Below are positions 25,801 through 36,440 of a stretch of DNA of 64,000 nucleotides, piece by piece. A program made the position numbers and the translations under genes. The notes under the pieces were generated by a model. The model was given only the letters and a program-made list of their open reading frames with translations, made no database searches and was not told the origin of the DNA. Source of the DNA: Aptenodytes patagonicus (lineage: Eukaryota > Chordata > Aves > Sphenisciformes > Spheniscidae); the NCBI RefSeq assembly GCF_965638725.1, contig NC_134962.1:7501-71500 (forward strand). Direction: 5' to 3'. Each line of letters begins with the position of its first letter. Position 1 is the first letter of the stretch.

Positions 25801-26673
25801 CAAGGCTCAGTGCCCAAATGCAGCAGGACAGAGGGAGACAAGGGAAGAGAAAAGCAGGAGGAAGGACAGAGGGACATAGAGAAGAGGTGCAGGACAGGGA
25901 GCCAGAAAACGGGACGCTGTGAACAAGAGAGGGACGGGGAGCAGGAAAACAGTGTAGAGAGAGGAGAGCAGAGAGATTGCAGGGAAAACATAGGGAGAGA
26001 GAGATGGAGGAATAAATGAGAGAGACAGGGAGTGGGAGAGAGAGGCGTAAGGGACCAGCAGGACAAGAAGATACAGACAAGAGATGGGGAAAAATTCTAA
26101 AGCGACAGGGGAAAAGAAACATAGGCAAGAAGTAAAAAATAGAAGCAGGGAGCTGGATAGAGGTAGATGTAGAAAGAAAATTTTGAAAAGCGACAGGGTA
26201 CAAGAAACATAGGCAGGAACTAACAAATAGGGACAGGGAGATAGAGGGAGATGTAGAAAGAAAATGTATAAAGTGACGGGGTACAGGACAGAGAGGGAAG
26301 AATAAATAACCATAGACAAGCAGATGGATAGAGGGAGACGTAGAAAGAAAATTTTGAAAGCGACAGGATACAAGAATCTTATACAAGAATTAAAAGATAG
26401 GTACGTGGAGCTGCATAGAGGGAGACGTAGGAAGAAAATTTGAAAAGCGACGGGGTACAAGAAACACTGGCAAGAAATTAAAATTAGGTCAGGGAGACAG
26501 AGAGAGGGAAAGGTAGTAAGAAACTTTAAAAAGCGACTGGGTTCAAGAAACACATGCAAGAATTAAAAAAAGAGGGATGGAGAGGTAGAAAGAAAGCTTC
26601 AAAAGCAATGGGGTACAAGAAACACAGGCAAGAATAAAAAAAAAATAGGGACAGGGAGCCTGATGGAAGGAAC
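25801..26673. repeat. Purine minisatellite, ~80-bp period
   Basis: Tandem phrases such as gagggagacgtagaaagaaaa, followed by gcgac(a/g)gg(g/a)tacaagaaacataggcaagaa. It is the same family as the arrays at 22.3 and 36.4 kb. It is interrupted on the right by a solo LTR at 26674. Confidence 0.8.
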
Positions 26674-27567
26674 TGTGGTGGGTTGACCCTGGCTGGCAGC
26701 CGGGTACCTGCCAAGCAGCTCTATCACTCCCCCTCCTCAACAAGACAGGGGGAGAAAATACAACAAAAAAGCTTGTGGTTCAAGATAAGGACAAAGACAT
26801 CACTCACCAATTCCTGCTCCTGTTAATTTATTGTCATTCAAAATCAGAGTAGAATAATGAGAAATAAGAAAAAAATCTGAAAAACACCTTCCCCCCTGCC
26901 CCTCTCTTTTTTCCTGGGCTCATCTTCACTCCTGACTTCTCCACCTCCTCCTCCCGAGCAGCACAGGGGGACAGGGATTGCGGTCAGTTCATCACGTGTT
27001 GTCTCTGCTGCTCCTTCCTCCTCACGCTCTTCTGCTCCAGTGTGGACTCCTCTCCATGGGGCCACAGGTGCTGCCAGAAAACCTGCTCCAGTGCAGGCTG
27101 TCCATAGGTTCTCAGCTTCCTTCAGGCGCATCCATCTGCTCCGGCATGGGGTCCTGCATGGGCTGCAGGTGCATGTCTGCTCCACTGTGGACCTCCGTGG
27201 GCTGCAGGGGGACAACCTGCGTCACCACGGTCTTTGCCATGGGCTGCAGGGGAAGCTCTGCTCCGGCGCCTGGAGCACCTCCTCCCCCTCCCCCTCCTTC
27301 TTCACTGGCCTTGGTCTCTGCAGGGCTGTTTCACACTCACATGTTCTCTATCACAGCTTCTGCACAGCATTTTTTACCCCTTCTTAAATTTCCATCACAG
27401 AGGTGCTACCAGCATTGCTGATGGGCTCAGCTCTGACCAGCTGCAGCTGGAACTGGCTGGTCCTGACATGGGGACAACTCCTGGTGTCTTCTCACAGAAC
27501 CCACCCCTGCAGCCCCTGCCCCCCCACCCCAGCTAACAAAACCTTGCCATGTAAACCCAATACAACA
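26674..27567. mobile_element. Solo LTR, tgtggtgggttgaccc family
   Basis: An insertion of about 890 bp inside the minisatellite. It begins tgtggtgggttgaccctgg and ends at about ...acccaatacaaca, with TG...CA termini. It contains a T/A-rich middle and a C/T-rich right half. This start is typical of an abundant avian ERV LTR. The flanks (ggaac and gcgac) do not form a clean duplication, so the right edge may be off by a few bases. No internal viral sequence adjoins it. Confidence 0.7.
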
Positions 27568-27775
27568 GCGACCGGCTGCAGCGCAGAGAGGGGGGATTGA
27601 AAAATAGGGAAAGGGAGCCACAGAGAGAGAGGCAGAGGGGAAAAAATAGCGATGGGCGATGGGCCAGAGGGGAGGAAGGGACAGGGAACCAGACTGAGAG
27701 AGATGGAGAAAAACAAAGAATAGCGATGGGCCACAGGGCAGAAGGGAGGAATTAAAAAAGGGGACAGTGAGGTAG
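27568..27775. repeat. Minisatellite fragment between two LTR insertions
   Basis: Purine-rich tandem sequence (gcagaggggaaaaaatagcgatgggc... phrases) continuing the array broken by the solo LTR on the left and the provirus on the right. Confidence 0.7.
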
Positions 27776-28337
27776 TGTCATGGTTTAACCTCAGTCAGCA
27801 ACTGAGCACCACACAGCTGCTTGCTCAGTCCACCCCCCCGGTGGGATGGGGGAGAGAATCGGAAGAGTAAAAGTGAGAAAACTTATGGGTTGAGATAAAA
27901 TCAGTTTAATAATGGAAATAAAATAATAATAATAATAATAGTAATAATCATAATAAGAATATACAAAGCAAGTGATGCACAATGCAATTGCTTACCACCT
28001 GCCAACTGATGCCCAGCCAGTCCCCGAGCAGCGGCCACCCTGGCCAGCTTGCCCCCAGTTTATATACTGAGCATGATGTCACATGGTATGGAATATCCCT
28101 TTGGCCAGTTGGGGTCAGCTGTCCTGGCTGTGCCCCCTCCCAGCTTCTTGTGCACCTCCAGCCTTCTCAGTCGGTAGAACATGGGAAGCTGAAAAGTCCT
28201 TGACTAGCATAAGCACTACTTAGCAACAACTAAAACATCAGTGTGTTATCAACATTATTCTCATACTAAATCCAAAACACAGCAGTATACCAGCTACTAG
28301 GAGGAAAACTAACTCTATCCCAGCCAAAACCTGGACA
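27776..28337 (-). repeat. ERV 3' LTR
   Basis: Begins tgtcatggtttaacc and ends ...ccaaaacctggaca on the plus strand (TG...CA ends on both strands). A TATATAAA box on the minus strand sits at 28059-28066. An (AAT)n tract follows at about 27920. Compared by eye with the other LTR there are roughly 15 substitutions plus small indels. Confidence 0.9.
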
Positions 28338-28731
28338 GCATCCACCCCTTATTCTATACCATCTATGTCATGCCCAGCTCCCCCACTTTCCAAAACATTC
28401 CCATTAATCACCACCCCTTTTCCTGTTTTTTGATATATATACAGCACAGATATCATTCCCTTAGTCTATAGGCCATCCCTCTAAAATATTCGTTGAGTTC
28501 ATTTAGTCCATGACTTTGGGCTCCATCTGTCCTAATAATCTTTCAGGGCAGGAAAGATGGAGATGGTATGCGGTGTTGGATTTTTTCATGTTGAAGTCAG
28601 TTCTGGTTCCATAATCACTGTGCTTTGCTCGGTTTCATCAAAGTTCATTCTTCATTAATCTGGGTGATTCTTATTGTAATATCATTGGTATGGCATATAA
28701 TATTGTAGCAAGTAACATCATATAGTTCAAA

Positions 28732-31700
28732 TCATTGGCTATTCTCACACAAAATCAAATCCCCTTGAGGTACACATCGGACTTCCCCATCCTTCCGCAT
28801 TATCCACCAAGTGCACCCAGATCCTTGAGCAAAAGCAATCCCATGGACGGGTTTGCCTTTGCCCGAGGCAGGAATAACCCAGACTGTCTTCCCCAACATA
28901 TTTTTTATGTGCACTACAGGGACTTTATTCTCATCTACAGTACGTAAAAGTTTTGACTGGGCAGGGCCAGCTCCATTGGCAGATCCCCTAGTGTTGACTA
29001 ACCAGGTGGCCTTTGCTAAGTGTGTAGCCCAATGTTTGAACGTCCCGCCACCCATTGCTCTCAGTGTAGTCTTTAACAGTCCATTGGATCGTTTGATTTT
29101 CCTGGAGGCTGGTGCATGACAGGGGATGTGGTATACCCACTCGATGCCGTGCTCTTTGGCCCAGGTGTCTATGAGGTTGTTTTGGAAATGAGTCCCGTGT
29201 CTGACTCAATTCTTTCTGGGGTGCCATGCATAAGACTTGCTTTTCAAGGCCCAGGAGAGTGTTCCAGGCAGTGGCATGGGGACAGGATATGTTTCCAGCC
29301 ATCCGGTGGTTGCCCCCACCATTGTAAGCATATGGTGCTTGCCTTGGCGGGTTTGTGTGAGTGTGATATAATCGATCTGCCAGGTCTCACCATATTTATA
29401 TTTCAGGCATCGTCCTCCATACCAAAGAGGCTTTAACCGCTTGGCTTGCCTGATCGCAGCGCATGTTTCACGTTCATGGATAACTTGTGCAATAGTGTCC
29501 ATGGTCAAGTCCACCCCTCGATCACGAGCCCACCTGTATGTTGCATCTCTTCCTTGGTGACCTGAGGTGTCATGGGCCCACCGAGCTAGAAATAATTCAC
29601 CCTTATGTTGCCAGTCCAGATCCACCTGAGCCACTTCAATCTTAGCAGCCTGATCTACCTGCTGGTTGTTTTGATGTTCTTCAGTGGCCCGACTCTTGGG
29701 TACGTGAGCATCTACGTGACGGACTTTTACAGCCAGGTTCTCTACCCGGGCAGCAATATCTTGCCACAATGCGGCAGCCCAGATGGGTTTGCCTCTGCGC
29801 TGCCAGTTGCTCTGCTTCCATTGCTGCAACCACCCCCACAGGGCATTTGCCACCATCCATGAGTCAGTATAGAGATAGAGCCCTGGCCACTTTTCTCAGT
29901 CAGCAATGTCTAAAGCCAGCTGGATGGCCTTTACTTCTGCAAATTGGCTCGATTCACCACCTCCTTCAGCAGTTTCTACAACTTGTCGCATGGGACTCCA
30001 TACAGCAGCTTTCCACCTCCGATGCTTTCCCACAATACGACAGGACCCATCAGTGAACAGAGCATATTGTTTCTCATTTTCTGGTAGTTTATCATACATT
30101 GCAGCCTCCTCAGCATGCGTCACCTCCTCCTCCTCTGGTGATATTCCAAAATCTTTGCCTTCTGGCCAATCCATAATCACTTCCGAGATTCCTGGGCGAC
30201 TGGGGTTTCCTATTCGAGCCCATTGTGTGATCAGTGCGACCCACTTACTCCACATAGCATCAGTTGCATCATGTGTATGGGGGATCCTCCCTTTGAACAT
30301 CCAGCCTAGCGCTGGCAGTTGGGGTGCCAGGAAGAGCTGTGCTTCAGTGCCGATCACTTCCGAAGCAGCTCAAACCCCTTCATATGCTGCCAGTATCTCT
30401 CTTTCAGTTGAAGTATAGCGGGCCTTGGATTCTCTGTATCCCCGACTCCAAAACCCTAGGGGTCGACCTTGAGTCTCCCCTGGTGCTTTCTGCCAGAGGC
30501 TCCAGGTAGGGCCGTTCTCCCTGGCTGCGGTGTAGAGCACATTTTTTACATCTTGTCCTGCCCGGGCTGGCCCAAGGGCTACTGTATGAATTATCTCCTC
30601 TTTAATTTGTTCAAAAGCTTGTCGTTGCTCAGGGCCCCATATGAAATCATTCTTCTTCTGGGTCACTTGATAGAGAGGGTTTACAATCAGACTGTAATTT
30701 GGAATATACATTCTCCAAAAACCCACAACACCTAAGAAAGCTTGTGTTTCCTTTTTGCTAGTTGGTGGAGACATGGCTGTTATTTTGTTGATCACATCCA
30801 TTGGGATTTGACGACGTCCATCTTGCCATTTTATTCCTAAAAATTGGATCTCCTGTGCAGGTCCCTTGACTTTACTTTGTTTTATGGCAAAACCAGCCTT
30901 CAGCAGGATTTGGACTATTTCCTTCCCTTTTTCAAAAACTTCTCCTGCTGTGTTGCCCCACACAATGATGTCATCAATGTATTGCAGGTGTTCTGGAGCC
31001 TCGCCCTGTTCCAGTGCGGTCTGGATCAGTCCATGGCAAATGATGGGGCTGTGTTACCACCCCTGAGGCAGTTGGTTCCAGGTGTACTGGACGCCCCTCC
31101 AAGTGAAAGCAAACTGTGGCCTGCACTCCGCTGCCAAAGGGGTTGAGAAAAAAGCATTAGCGATATCAGTTGTGGCACACCACTTGGCTGCCTTTGGCTC
31201 CAGTTCGTATTGAAGTTCTAGCATGTCCAACACAGCAGCACTCAGCAGCGGCGTGACTTCATTCAGGCCACGATAGTCTACTGTTAGTCTCCACTCTCCA
31301 TTAGACTTTTGCACTGGCCATGTGGGACTGTTACAGGGTGAGCAAGTCTTGCTGATCACTCCTTGGCTCTCCAGTCAATGAATCAACTTATGGATGGGAA
31401 TCAGGGAGTCTTGGTTGGTGCGATATTGCTGCCGGTGCACTGTCGTGGTAGTGATTGGCACCTGTTTGTCTTCCACCTTCAGCAACCCCACAACAGAATG
31501 GTCCTCCGAGAGACCAGGCAAGGTGGACAGCTGTTTAATTTCTTCCATCTCCAAAGCAGCTATACCAAAAGCCCACCAGTACCCTTTGGGGTCCTTGAAA
31601 TACCCTCTCCTGAGGTAGTCTGCCAAGGATGCACGGAGCCTCTGGGCCAGTCACAATGGGGTGCTTTTGCCACTCATTCCCAGTTAGACTTACTTCGGCT

Positions 31701-31960
31701 TCCAATACAGTTAGCTGTTGGGATCCCCCCATCACTCCAGAAATACAGATGGGTTCTGGCCCCTTATAGCTTGATGGCATTAGGGTACACTCTGCACCGG
31801 CGTCTACTAGTGCCTTATACTCCTCTGGGTCCGATGTGCCAGGCCACTGAATCCACACAGTCCAGTAAACTTGGTTGTCCCTTTCCTCCACCTGGCTGGA
31901 GGCAGGGCCCCTCTAGTCCTCATCATAGTATTCGTTTCTCATTTCCTGTAAATACGAGTC
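28732..31960 (-). pseudogene. ERV pol remnant (PR-RT-RNase H-IN)
   Basis: Protease-like 31535-31891 has VDAGAECTLMP, with DAG in place of the usual D(T/S)G. RT spans about 30370-31359, with TDIANAFF, LPQGW and YIDD (30970-30981) and a stop right after LPQGW at 31054. RNase H has FTDGSC, AEVKA, YTDSW and VDAHV, with a stop after LALDIAD at 29896. The integrase zinc-binding region (HDTSGH) and first catalytic Asp (WQIDYI) are present. A stop follows at 29206, and near it the second Asp before GTHF is replaced. The later Glu position reads KIKRSNG, so it appears to be Lys. Apart from the protease segment, the pieces share one frame. Both catalysis and translation are broken. Confidence 0.88.
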
Positions 31961-32059
31961 AGAAGTCTCTTCATTAAGATCAGAAGTAAGATCGGCCCTT
32001 CTACTCTGTCTGGGAAACTGCCCACCGGAAACTGGAGCATCAATTTTCCTGGATGAACC

Positions 32060-33280
32060 CCCTTTTGTGATTGTTTTTCCTTGCAACTCACATACCTGTG
32101 CCTCTAAGGCTGAGGTAGGTTTTCCATAGCACTCCTTGTGTCCTCTCCGTGGTTACGCAGGTAAAACCATAGGGTGCCCCGTGGTGTGTACCCTTTATAT
32201 CCTCTCTCTTGAGCAAAAGAACGCTGACTCCTAATAGCAGAGATACTGGTACGTACAAGTGGGGAGTAGGACCTATCCTCTTCAAGTTGCTGGACCTTCT
32301 GGGACAGTTTCTCCACAGCTGAGACGAGGGAGGAAGAGAGACTTTCTTTATATTGCCGGAGTTGACCAGCCAATTCATCCACCATTTGTCCCTCTCCATC
32401 TTTCCAGGTCATCACTGCTGATGTGTTGGCATATGATGATGGCGCGCTCCGTACAAACTTCCGCCACGTGGGTCGTGTGCACTTGACTTCATCTGGATCT
32501 TTGGATAGCTGTTCATTGTTCAGGTCACCATAAATCACCCCCAGCATGGCTAATTCCCTCAGGTATTGGATACCCCTCTCCATGCTGGTCCACTTGCCTG
32601 GGTGACTTATAACATCTTCCTTGAAGGGATACCTTTCCTTGACACTTGACAGGAGTCACCTCCAAAAGCTGAGGACTCGTGTCCCTTTTCCAATCGCTTT
32701 GTCAATGCCCCCTTCCCTAGAAAGGGATCCCAGCTGCTTGGCTTCTTTACCCTCTAATTCCAGGCTACTGGCCCTGTTATCCCAGCATCAGAGCAGCCAG
32801 GTGACAATATGCTCGCCTGGACAACGGCTAAAATCTTTTCGTATATCTCACAGCTCACTCAGGGATAGAAGATCGGGTGGTCACGGCCTCGTTTATGAGT
32901 TCTTCCTCTTCTTTCTCCCTGGGCAGCGGCTGGCTCTCCTCCTCCTGTTCTCGTGATAGCCCTACTCCAGGGTAGTCTGCCTTGTACACTTCTTCCTCCC
33001 TTACTAAACGAGACAACTTCCGCTTCCAAGATTTCTTCTTGTGTATAGGGGCAACTGATACCGGCACAGGTTGGTTCTTTGGTTCAGCTGCAGTGCCTGT
33101 TGCCAGGGTCGGAGTGGCCGCAGTGCCTGTCGTTTTATCGTCTGATCCAGAGACCTTCTCTTCCCCTTGAGGGTACTGAGTAGTGTTGAACAGGGCTCGG
33201 TAGGCATGGGCCAGGCCCCAGCACGTTGCAGTGATCTGTGTCTCTCTGGAGCTGCCAGGGTGACAGCATACTTTTTCCAA
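32060..33280 (-). pseudogene. ERV gag remnant
   Basis: Open pieces 32855-33280 (141 codons, with a Lys-rich stretch followed by an acidic Glu-rich run) and 32104-32583 (159 codons, a Q/E/L-rich helix-like segment) lie in different frames, so at least one frameshift separates them. I did not find a clear CCHC zinc knuckle. Assignment to gag rests on position between leader and protease. Confidence 0.7.
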
Positions 33281-33349
33281 CTATCCTACTAATTTTTCAG
33301 GATTCTGCACCTGTTCAGGGGTGAAGTTCCAAAACACTGGCGGTGCCCA

Positions 33350-33907
33350 CTATCCTAGGCATTTGCCCACGCTATCCCACACACCCTGCCACTCATAACT
33401 ATCCACCCTTGGGGCAGATCTCTGGATAATATTCTTAAATTGCTTATTAACCTTAGACAAAACTGAAACAATATTCCCAAGAAATACCAATAGAAGTATC
33501 TTAACTACCCAAGGATGTTCAAGATACTGAAAAGTTACTGTAATGAAGGAGGAAACATCATAGAAGAAGGTAGCGAGGCTGCCATTCTGTATTTCCTCCA
33601 TAAAAAACCTCTCAGAGGAAGGACTGTAATTGCTAATTGTCTCCATGAAGTGGTACCCGAAGTACAGTAATGGCTTCAGTACAAAGCTCAAATAACAGAT
33701 TAAGCTCAAGGCCAGTGTTTTATTAACAAACCTCCCAGGCAAAACAAACCTCCCAGGCAAAACATCACTAATCACCGCAGACCACAGTAAACTGCAAAAA
33801 CCAACACTAATCTTTAACATGTACAGCAAAAAAAAAAGAGCATGATGCAGATCAGATAAACTAATATCGAGAACAGATGAATCAATATTGTGACCCACAA
33901 CTGTCAA
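33350..33907 (-). pseudogene. ERV gag 5' part: hydrophobic N-terminal ORF
   Basis: A 185-codon open frame between the primer-binding site and the recognisable gag region, in the same frame as gag ORF 32855-33280 and separated from it by two stop codons. It has at least three hydrophobic stretches (around ALFFLLYMLK, LALSLICYLSFVL and VVKILLLVFLGNIVSVL). An 18-bp tandem duplication makes LPGRFVLPGRFV. A multi-span hydrophobic segment at the start of a gag precursor is unusual. It could instead be a separate leader product. Confidence 0.55.
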
Positions 33908-33966
33908 CAGATATAAATTCCTTAATGTGCTCTGGTTAATCTGTTATATTATCTCAAACCCTTTGT

Positions 33967-33984
33967 GCCCCACGTTGGGCGCCA
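33967..33984 (-). other. ERV primer-binding site, tRNA-Lys(1,2) type
   Basis: On the minus strand TGGCGCCCAACGTGGGGC follows the 5' LTR after four bases. It is an exact match to the tRNA-Lys(1,2)-type primer-binding site used by many betaretroviral and class II elements. Confidence 0.85.
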
Positions 33985-33988
33985 ACGT

Positions 33989-34558
33989 TGTGGTTTAACC
34001 TCAGTCAGCAACTGAGCACCACACAGCCGCTCGCTCACTCCCCGCCCCCCCCCCGGTGGGATGGGGGAGAGAATCGGAAGAGTAAAAGTGAGAAAACTCA
34101 TGGGTTGAGATAAAATCAGTTTAATAATGGAAATAAAATAATAATAATAATAATAATAATAGTAATAATCATAATAAGAATATACAAAGCAAGTGATGCA
34201 CAATGCAATTGCTTACCACCCGCCAACCGATGCCCAGCCAGTCCCCGAGCAGCGGCCACCCTGGCCAGCTTGCCCCCAGTTTATATACTGAGCATGATGT
34301 CACATGGTATGGAATATCCCTTTGGCCAGTTGGGGTCAGCTGTCCTGGCTGTGCCCCCTCCCAGCTTCTTGTGCACCTCCAGCCTTCTCAGTCGGTAGAG
34401 CATGAGATGCTGAAAAGTCCTTGACTAGTATAAGCACTACTTAGCAACAACTAAAACATCAGTGTGTTATCAACATTATTCTCATACTAAATCCAAAACA
34501 TAGCAGTATACCAGCTACTAGGAAGAAAATTAACTCTATCCCAGCCAAAACCAGGACA
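33989..34558 (-). repeat. ERV 5' LTR
   Basis: Same family as the 3' LTR. The inner end reads tgtggtttaacc, lacking a few bases of tgtcatggttt. The (AAT)n tract near 34138 is longer than in the other LTR, and a C11 run lies near 34045. The outer end is ...aaccaggaca. Confidence 0.9.
34280..34287 (-). promoter_or_regulatory. TATA box of ERV 5' LTR
   Basis: TATATAAA on the minus strand at the expected place in the LTR, with the R/U5-like part on its 3' side. The same box is present in the 3' LTR at 28059-28066. Confidence 0.6.
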
Positions 34559-35104
34559 GGTGGACAGAGATAAACTGAGACATACCAAAAAACCTCGACG
34601 AGCTGAAGGGAAGAGACAGAGGAATTAAAGAATAGGGACAGGGAGAGAAGGATGAAGACAAAAATGGGCTATGGGACAGATAGGGAAGAAATTAAAACAT
34701 AGGGACAAGGACCTGGAAAGAGAGAATCTAAGAAAGAAGACATATATCTAGAATACAGGGCAGAGAGAGAGGGATTTAAAAATAGGGACATGGAGCCAGA
34801 TGGAGGGGCGGGGGGAACTGCGAAGGGCTAAAGGGCAGATAGAGAGGAATTAAAAAAAAATTAGGATAGGAAGACAGATAGATGGAGAAAGACAAAAATA
34901 GTGATGGGCTGCAGGACAGAGACAGAGGATGGAAAAAAAGAGGGACAGGGAACAGGACAGAAGTGCAGAGAGACAAAGGAAATGGAGAGGTAGTACAACA
35001 GAGACAGAGGGGGACTTGGAGAACAAGAAAGGGAAAGGTGCAGGGAAACAAAAAAATGACAGAAGTGAAAGAGGAGTGGGGGCAGAGAGGGACTGGGATG
35101 CAGA
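34559..35104. repeat. Purine minisatellite right of the provirus
   Basis: Tandem phrases aattaaa(g/a)aatagggacaggga and agatggagaaagacaaaaatagtgatgggctgcaggacagag: the array that the provirus split. Confidence 0.8.
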
Positions 35105-36000
35105 AGAGTGACAACACGTCCCCAAGGGGTCCAGGACTCTACACAGCTCCTGCTCTTGGAGCTGCGGGAAGAATTTGACAGTTTGGACATGTCCTTCTTT
35201 GTGTCCCACTCTCTCCCTCCTCTGTAGCTCCAGTCACTTGACTGTCCTCCACCTAAGAGAATAGATTGATGTCTTACAGCTCTTACAATATGAGGCTGCC
35301 AAGATACATAGCCTCACACGCGCACACACTACTTGGCCATACTGTGCTTTTGGTTACGCATACAGACCCTGCGGAGCACATTGGTGATCGGATCTGCTGA
35401 GGACTACACTAAGAGGGAACCTTCCTCACCCAGAGAGGCAGGCTTTCTCTTGCCTGCAGCAGGAGGCAGCTGCCGGCCGGATGGCCTTTGATTTCTTCTT
35501 CTTTACCTTTCTCTGGCCTCTCCAGCTTCAGCCGCGGCAGCTCCTGTCCACAGCCAGTAAGTGCTCCGCCTGTCCCTTTCCACCCATGCCGCTAGGAGAA
35601 TGAGGCCAAAGGCAACCCACACAAACCTGAGCCAGCAGCCATCAACAGCATCCCCAGAGAGGAACCGACAACTGAGTCCTCAGTGCTGCCTCTGGGAGAG
35701 GGAAAGAACAAGCAACTGTTAGCCACAGTGATGACTGTAGCTCTCCTCAGGCAGGAACCCCTCCTTCTGCAGGAGCTGCTGGAGACAGGGGTTGGGGACA
35801 GTCTGTGGCTACGGGACAGGCTTCAGGGGAGGTGCTGGAGCTGGGGGGGAGCTGCATAGGGTGAGCTGGGCTAGAAGAGTTTTGCTGAGTTGGGGAGGCA
35901 CTCAGCACCTTTTCCAGGGGGTGGGAAGGCCTCCAAGTACCCAGAGGGGTGGGGGCAGCCATCTCCTGCCCCTCTTCCCACTTCCTCACCACCAGCTCTC
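35105..36000 (-). pseudogene. Module copy A: stalk + TM-like exons, frameshifted
   Basis: Read on the minus strand, a Pro/Ser/Thr-rich open frame (35747-35992, with SSSTSPEA and SPAAPAEGG) comes first. Then comes exon-like Y (35507-35691, acceptor after TTCCCTCTCCCAG, donor GTAAAG) and exon-like X starting at 35252 after TCTCTTAG. Y is 4 bp shorter than its copy at 45.4 kb, so its frame is shifted. Past the shift it encodes a hydrophobic stretch, FVWVAFGLILLAAWV, followed by ERDRRS. The donor of X is changed (GTAGAG). The layout recalls a type I membrane protein's stalk, transmembrane segment and short tail, but I do not recognise the family. Confidence 0.4.
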
Positions 36001-36059
36001 AGAAAATTCCCGGGAGCTGCCGTGATGGGGCCTGACTCCAACTGACCACAAACCTGTCA

Positions 36060-36440
36060 GTTGGAAACATCCTTGCAGCTCGTCAGCATTCTCAGACAGG
36101 CATGGCCCAGCAGCACCACCTCCTGGGGCTGCAGCCCTTTTACACAGAGGGGCCATCACCATCAGCCTCACTGGCCCCACCTGGGGCTCCTCCAGCCCCA
36201 GCCCACAGCTGCAGCCATGGCCCCTGACACCCACTGCGTAACCTGCTCCCCTGGACTCTCTGACAGCCCCTCACCAAGTACAAAGCACTACAAACACAGC
36301 CATGAGTGCAAAGGAGACAGCAAGTGTTCATTCGTTAATGTGTATAAGTCCCAGGAGTGAGTCTACTCCAGGGCTCGGTGCCTGTACACTCACCCTTCCT
36401 CTGGGACAACTTGGCAGTCGTTCCTGGAGCAGCAGGTACA
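36060..36440 (-). repeat. Module 3' region, copy B (polyA signal altered)
   Basis: Homologous to 25490-25800 and 41830-42170 (cctcactggcccc... and ctgcagccatggc phrases). The AATAAA seen in the other two copies reads AATGAA here on the minus strand (ttcatt near 36328-36333). Confidence 0.45.

Larger units (their letters stand above)
27776..34558 (-). mobile_element. Full-length endogenous retrovirus, env-less, decayed
   Basis: Two matching LTRs (27776-28337 and 33989-34558) enclose about 5.65 kb of internal sequence in minus orientation. The order is LTR, primer-binding site, gag, protease, RT, RNase H, integrase, LTR. There is no room for env between integrase and the 3' LTR (about 390 bp). 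The flanks ggtag (27771-27775) and ggtgg (34559-34563) differ at one base and suggest a 5-bp target duplication. The insertion lies in the purine minisatellite. Env absence and RT/RNase H character recall class III (ERV-L-like) elements, but the primer-binding site is lysine type, so class is left open. The reading frames carry stops and frame changes, so the provirus is defective. Confidence 0.92.

Noticed and set aside
25757-26559. 209- and 250-codon minus-strand ORFs
   Set aside because: Repeats of SIFLYPVAFKIFFL type generated by the minisatellite; overlapping frames share the same bases.
26674-27567. Solo LTR as a second provirus with coding region
   Set aside because: The 890-bp interval has no gag/pol homology, and minisatellite resumes directly on both sides.
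28338-28731. Env remnant between integrase and 3' LTR
   Set aside because: Only about 390 bp, with no open frame or transmembrane/surface motif.
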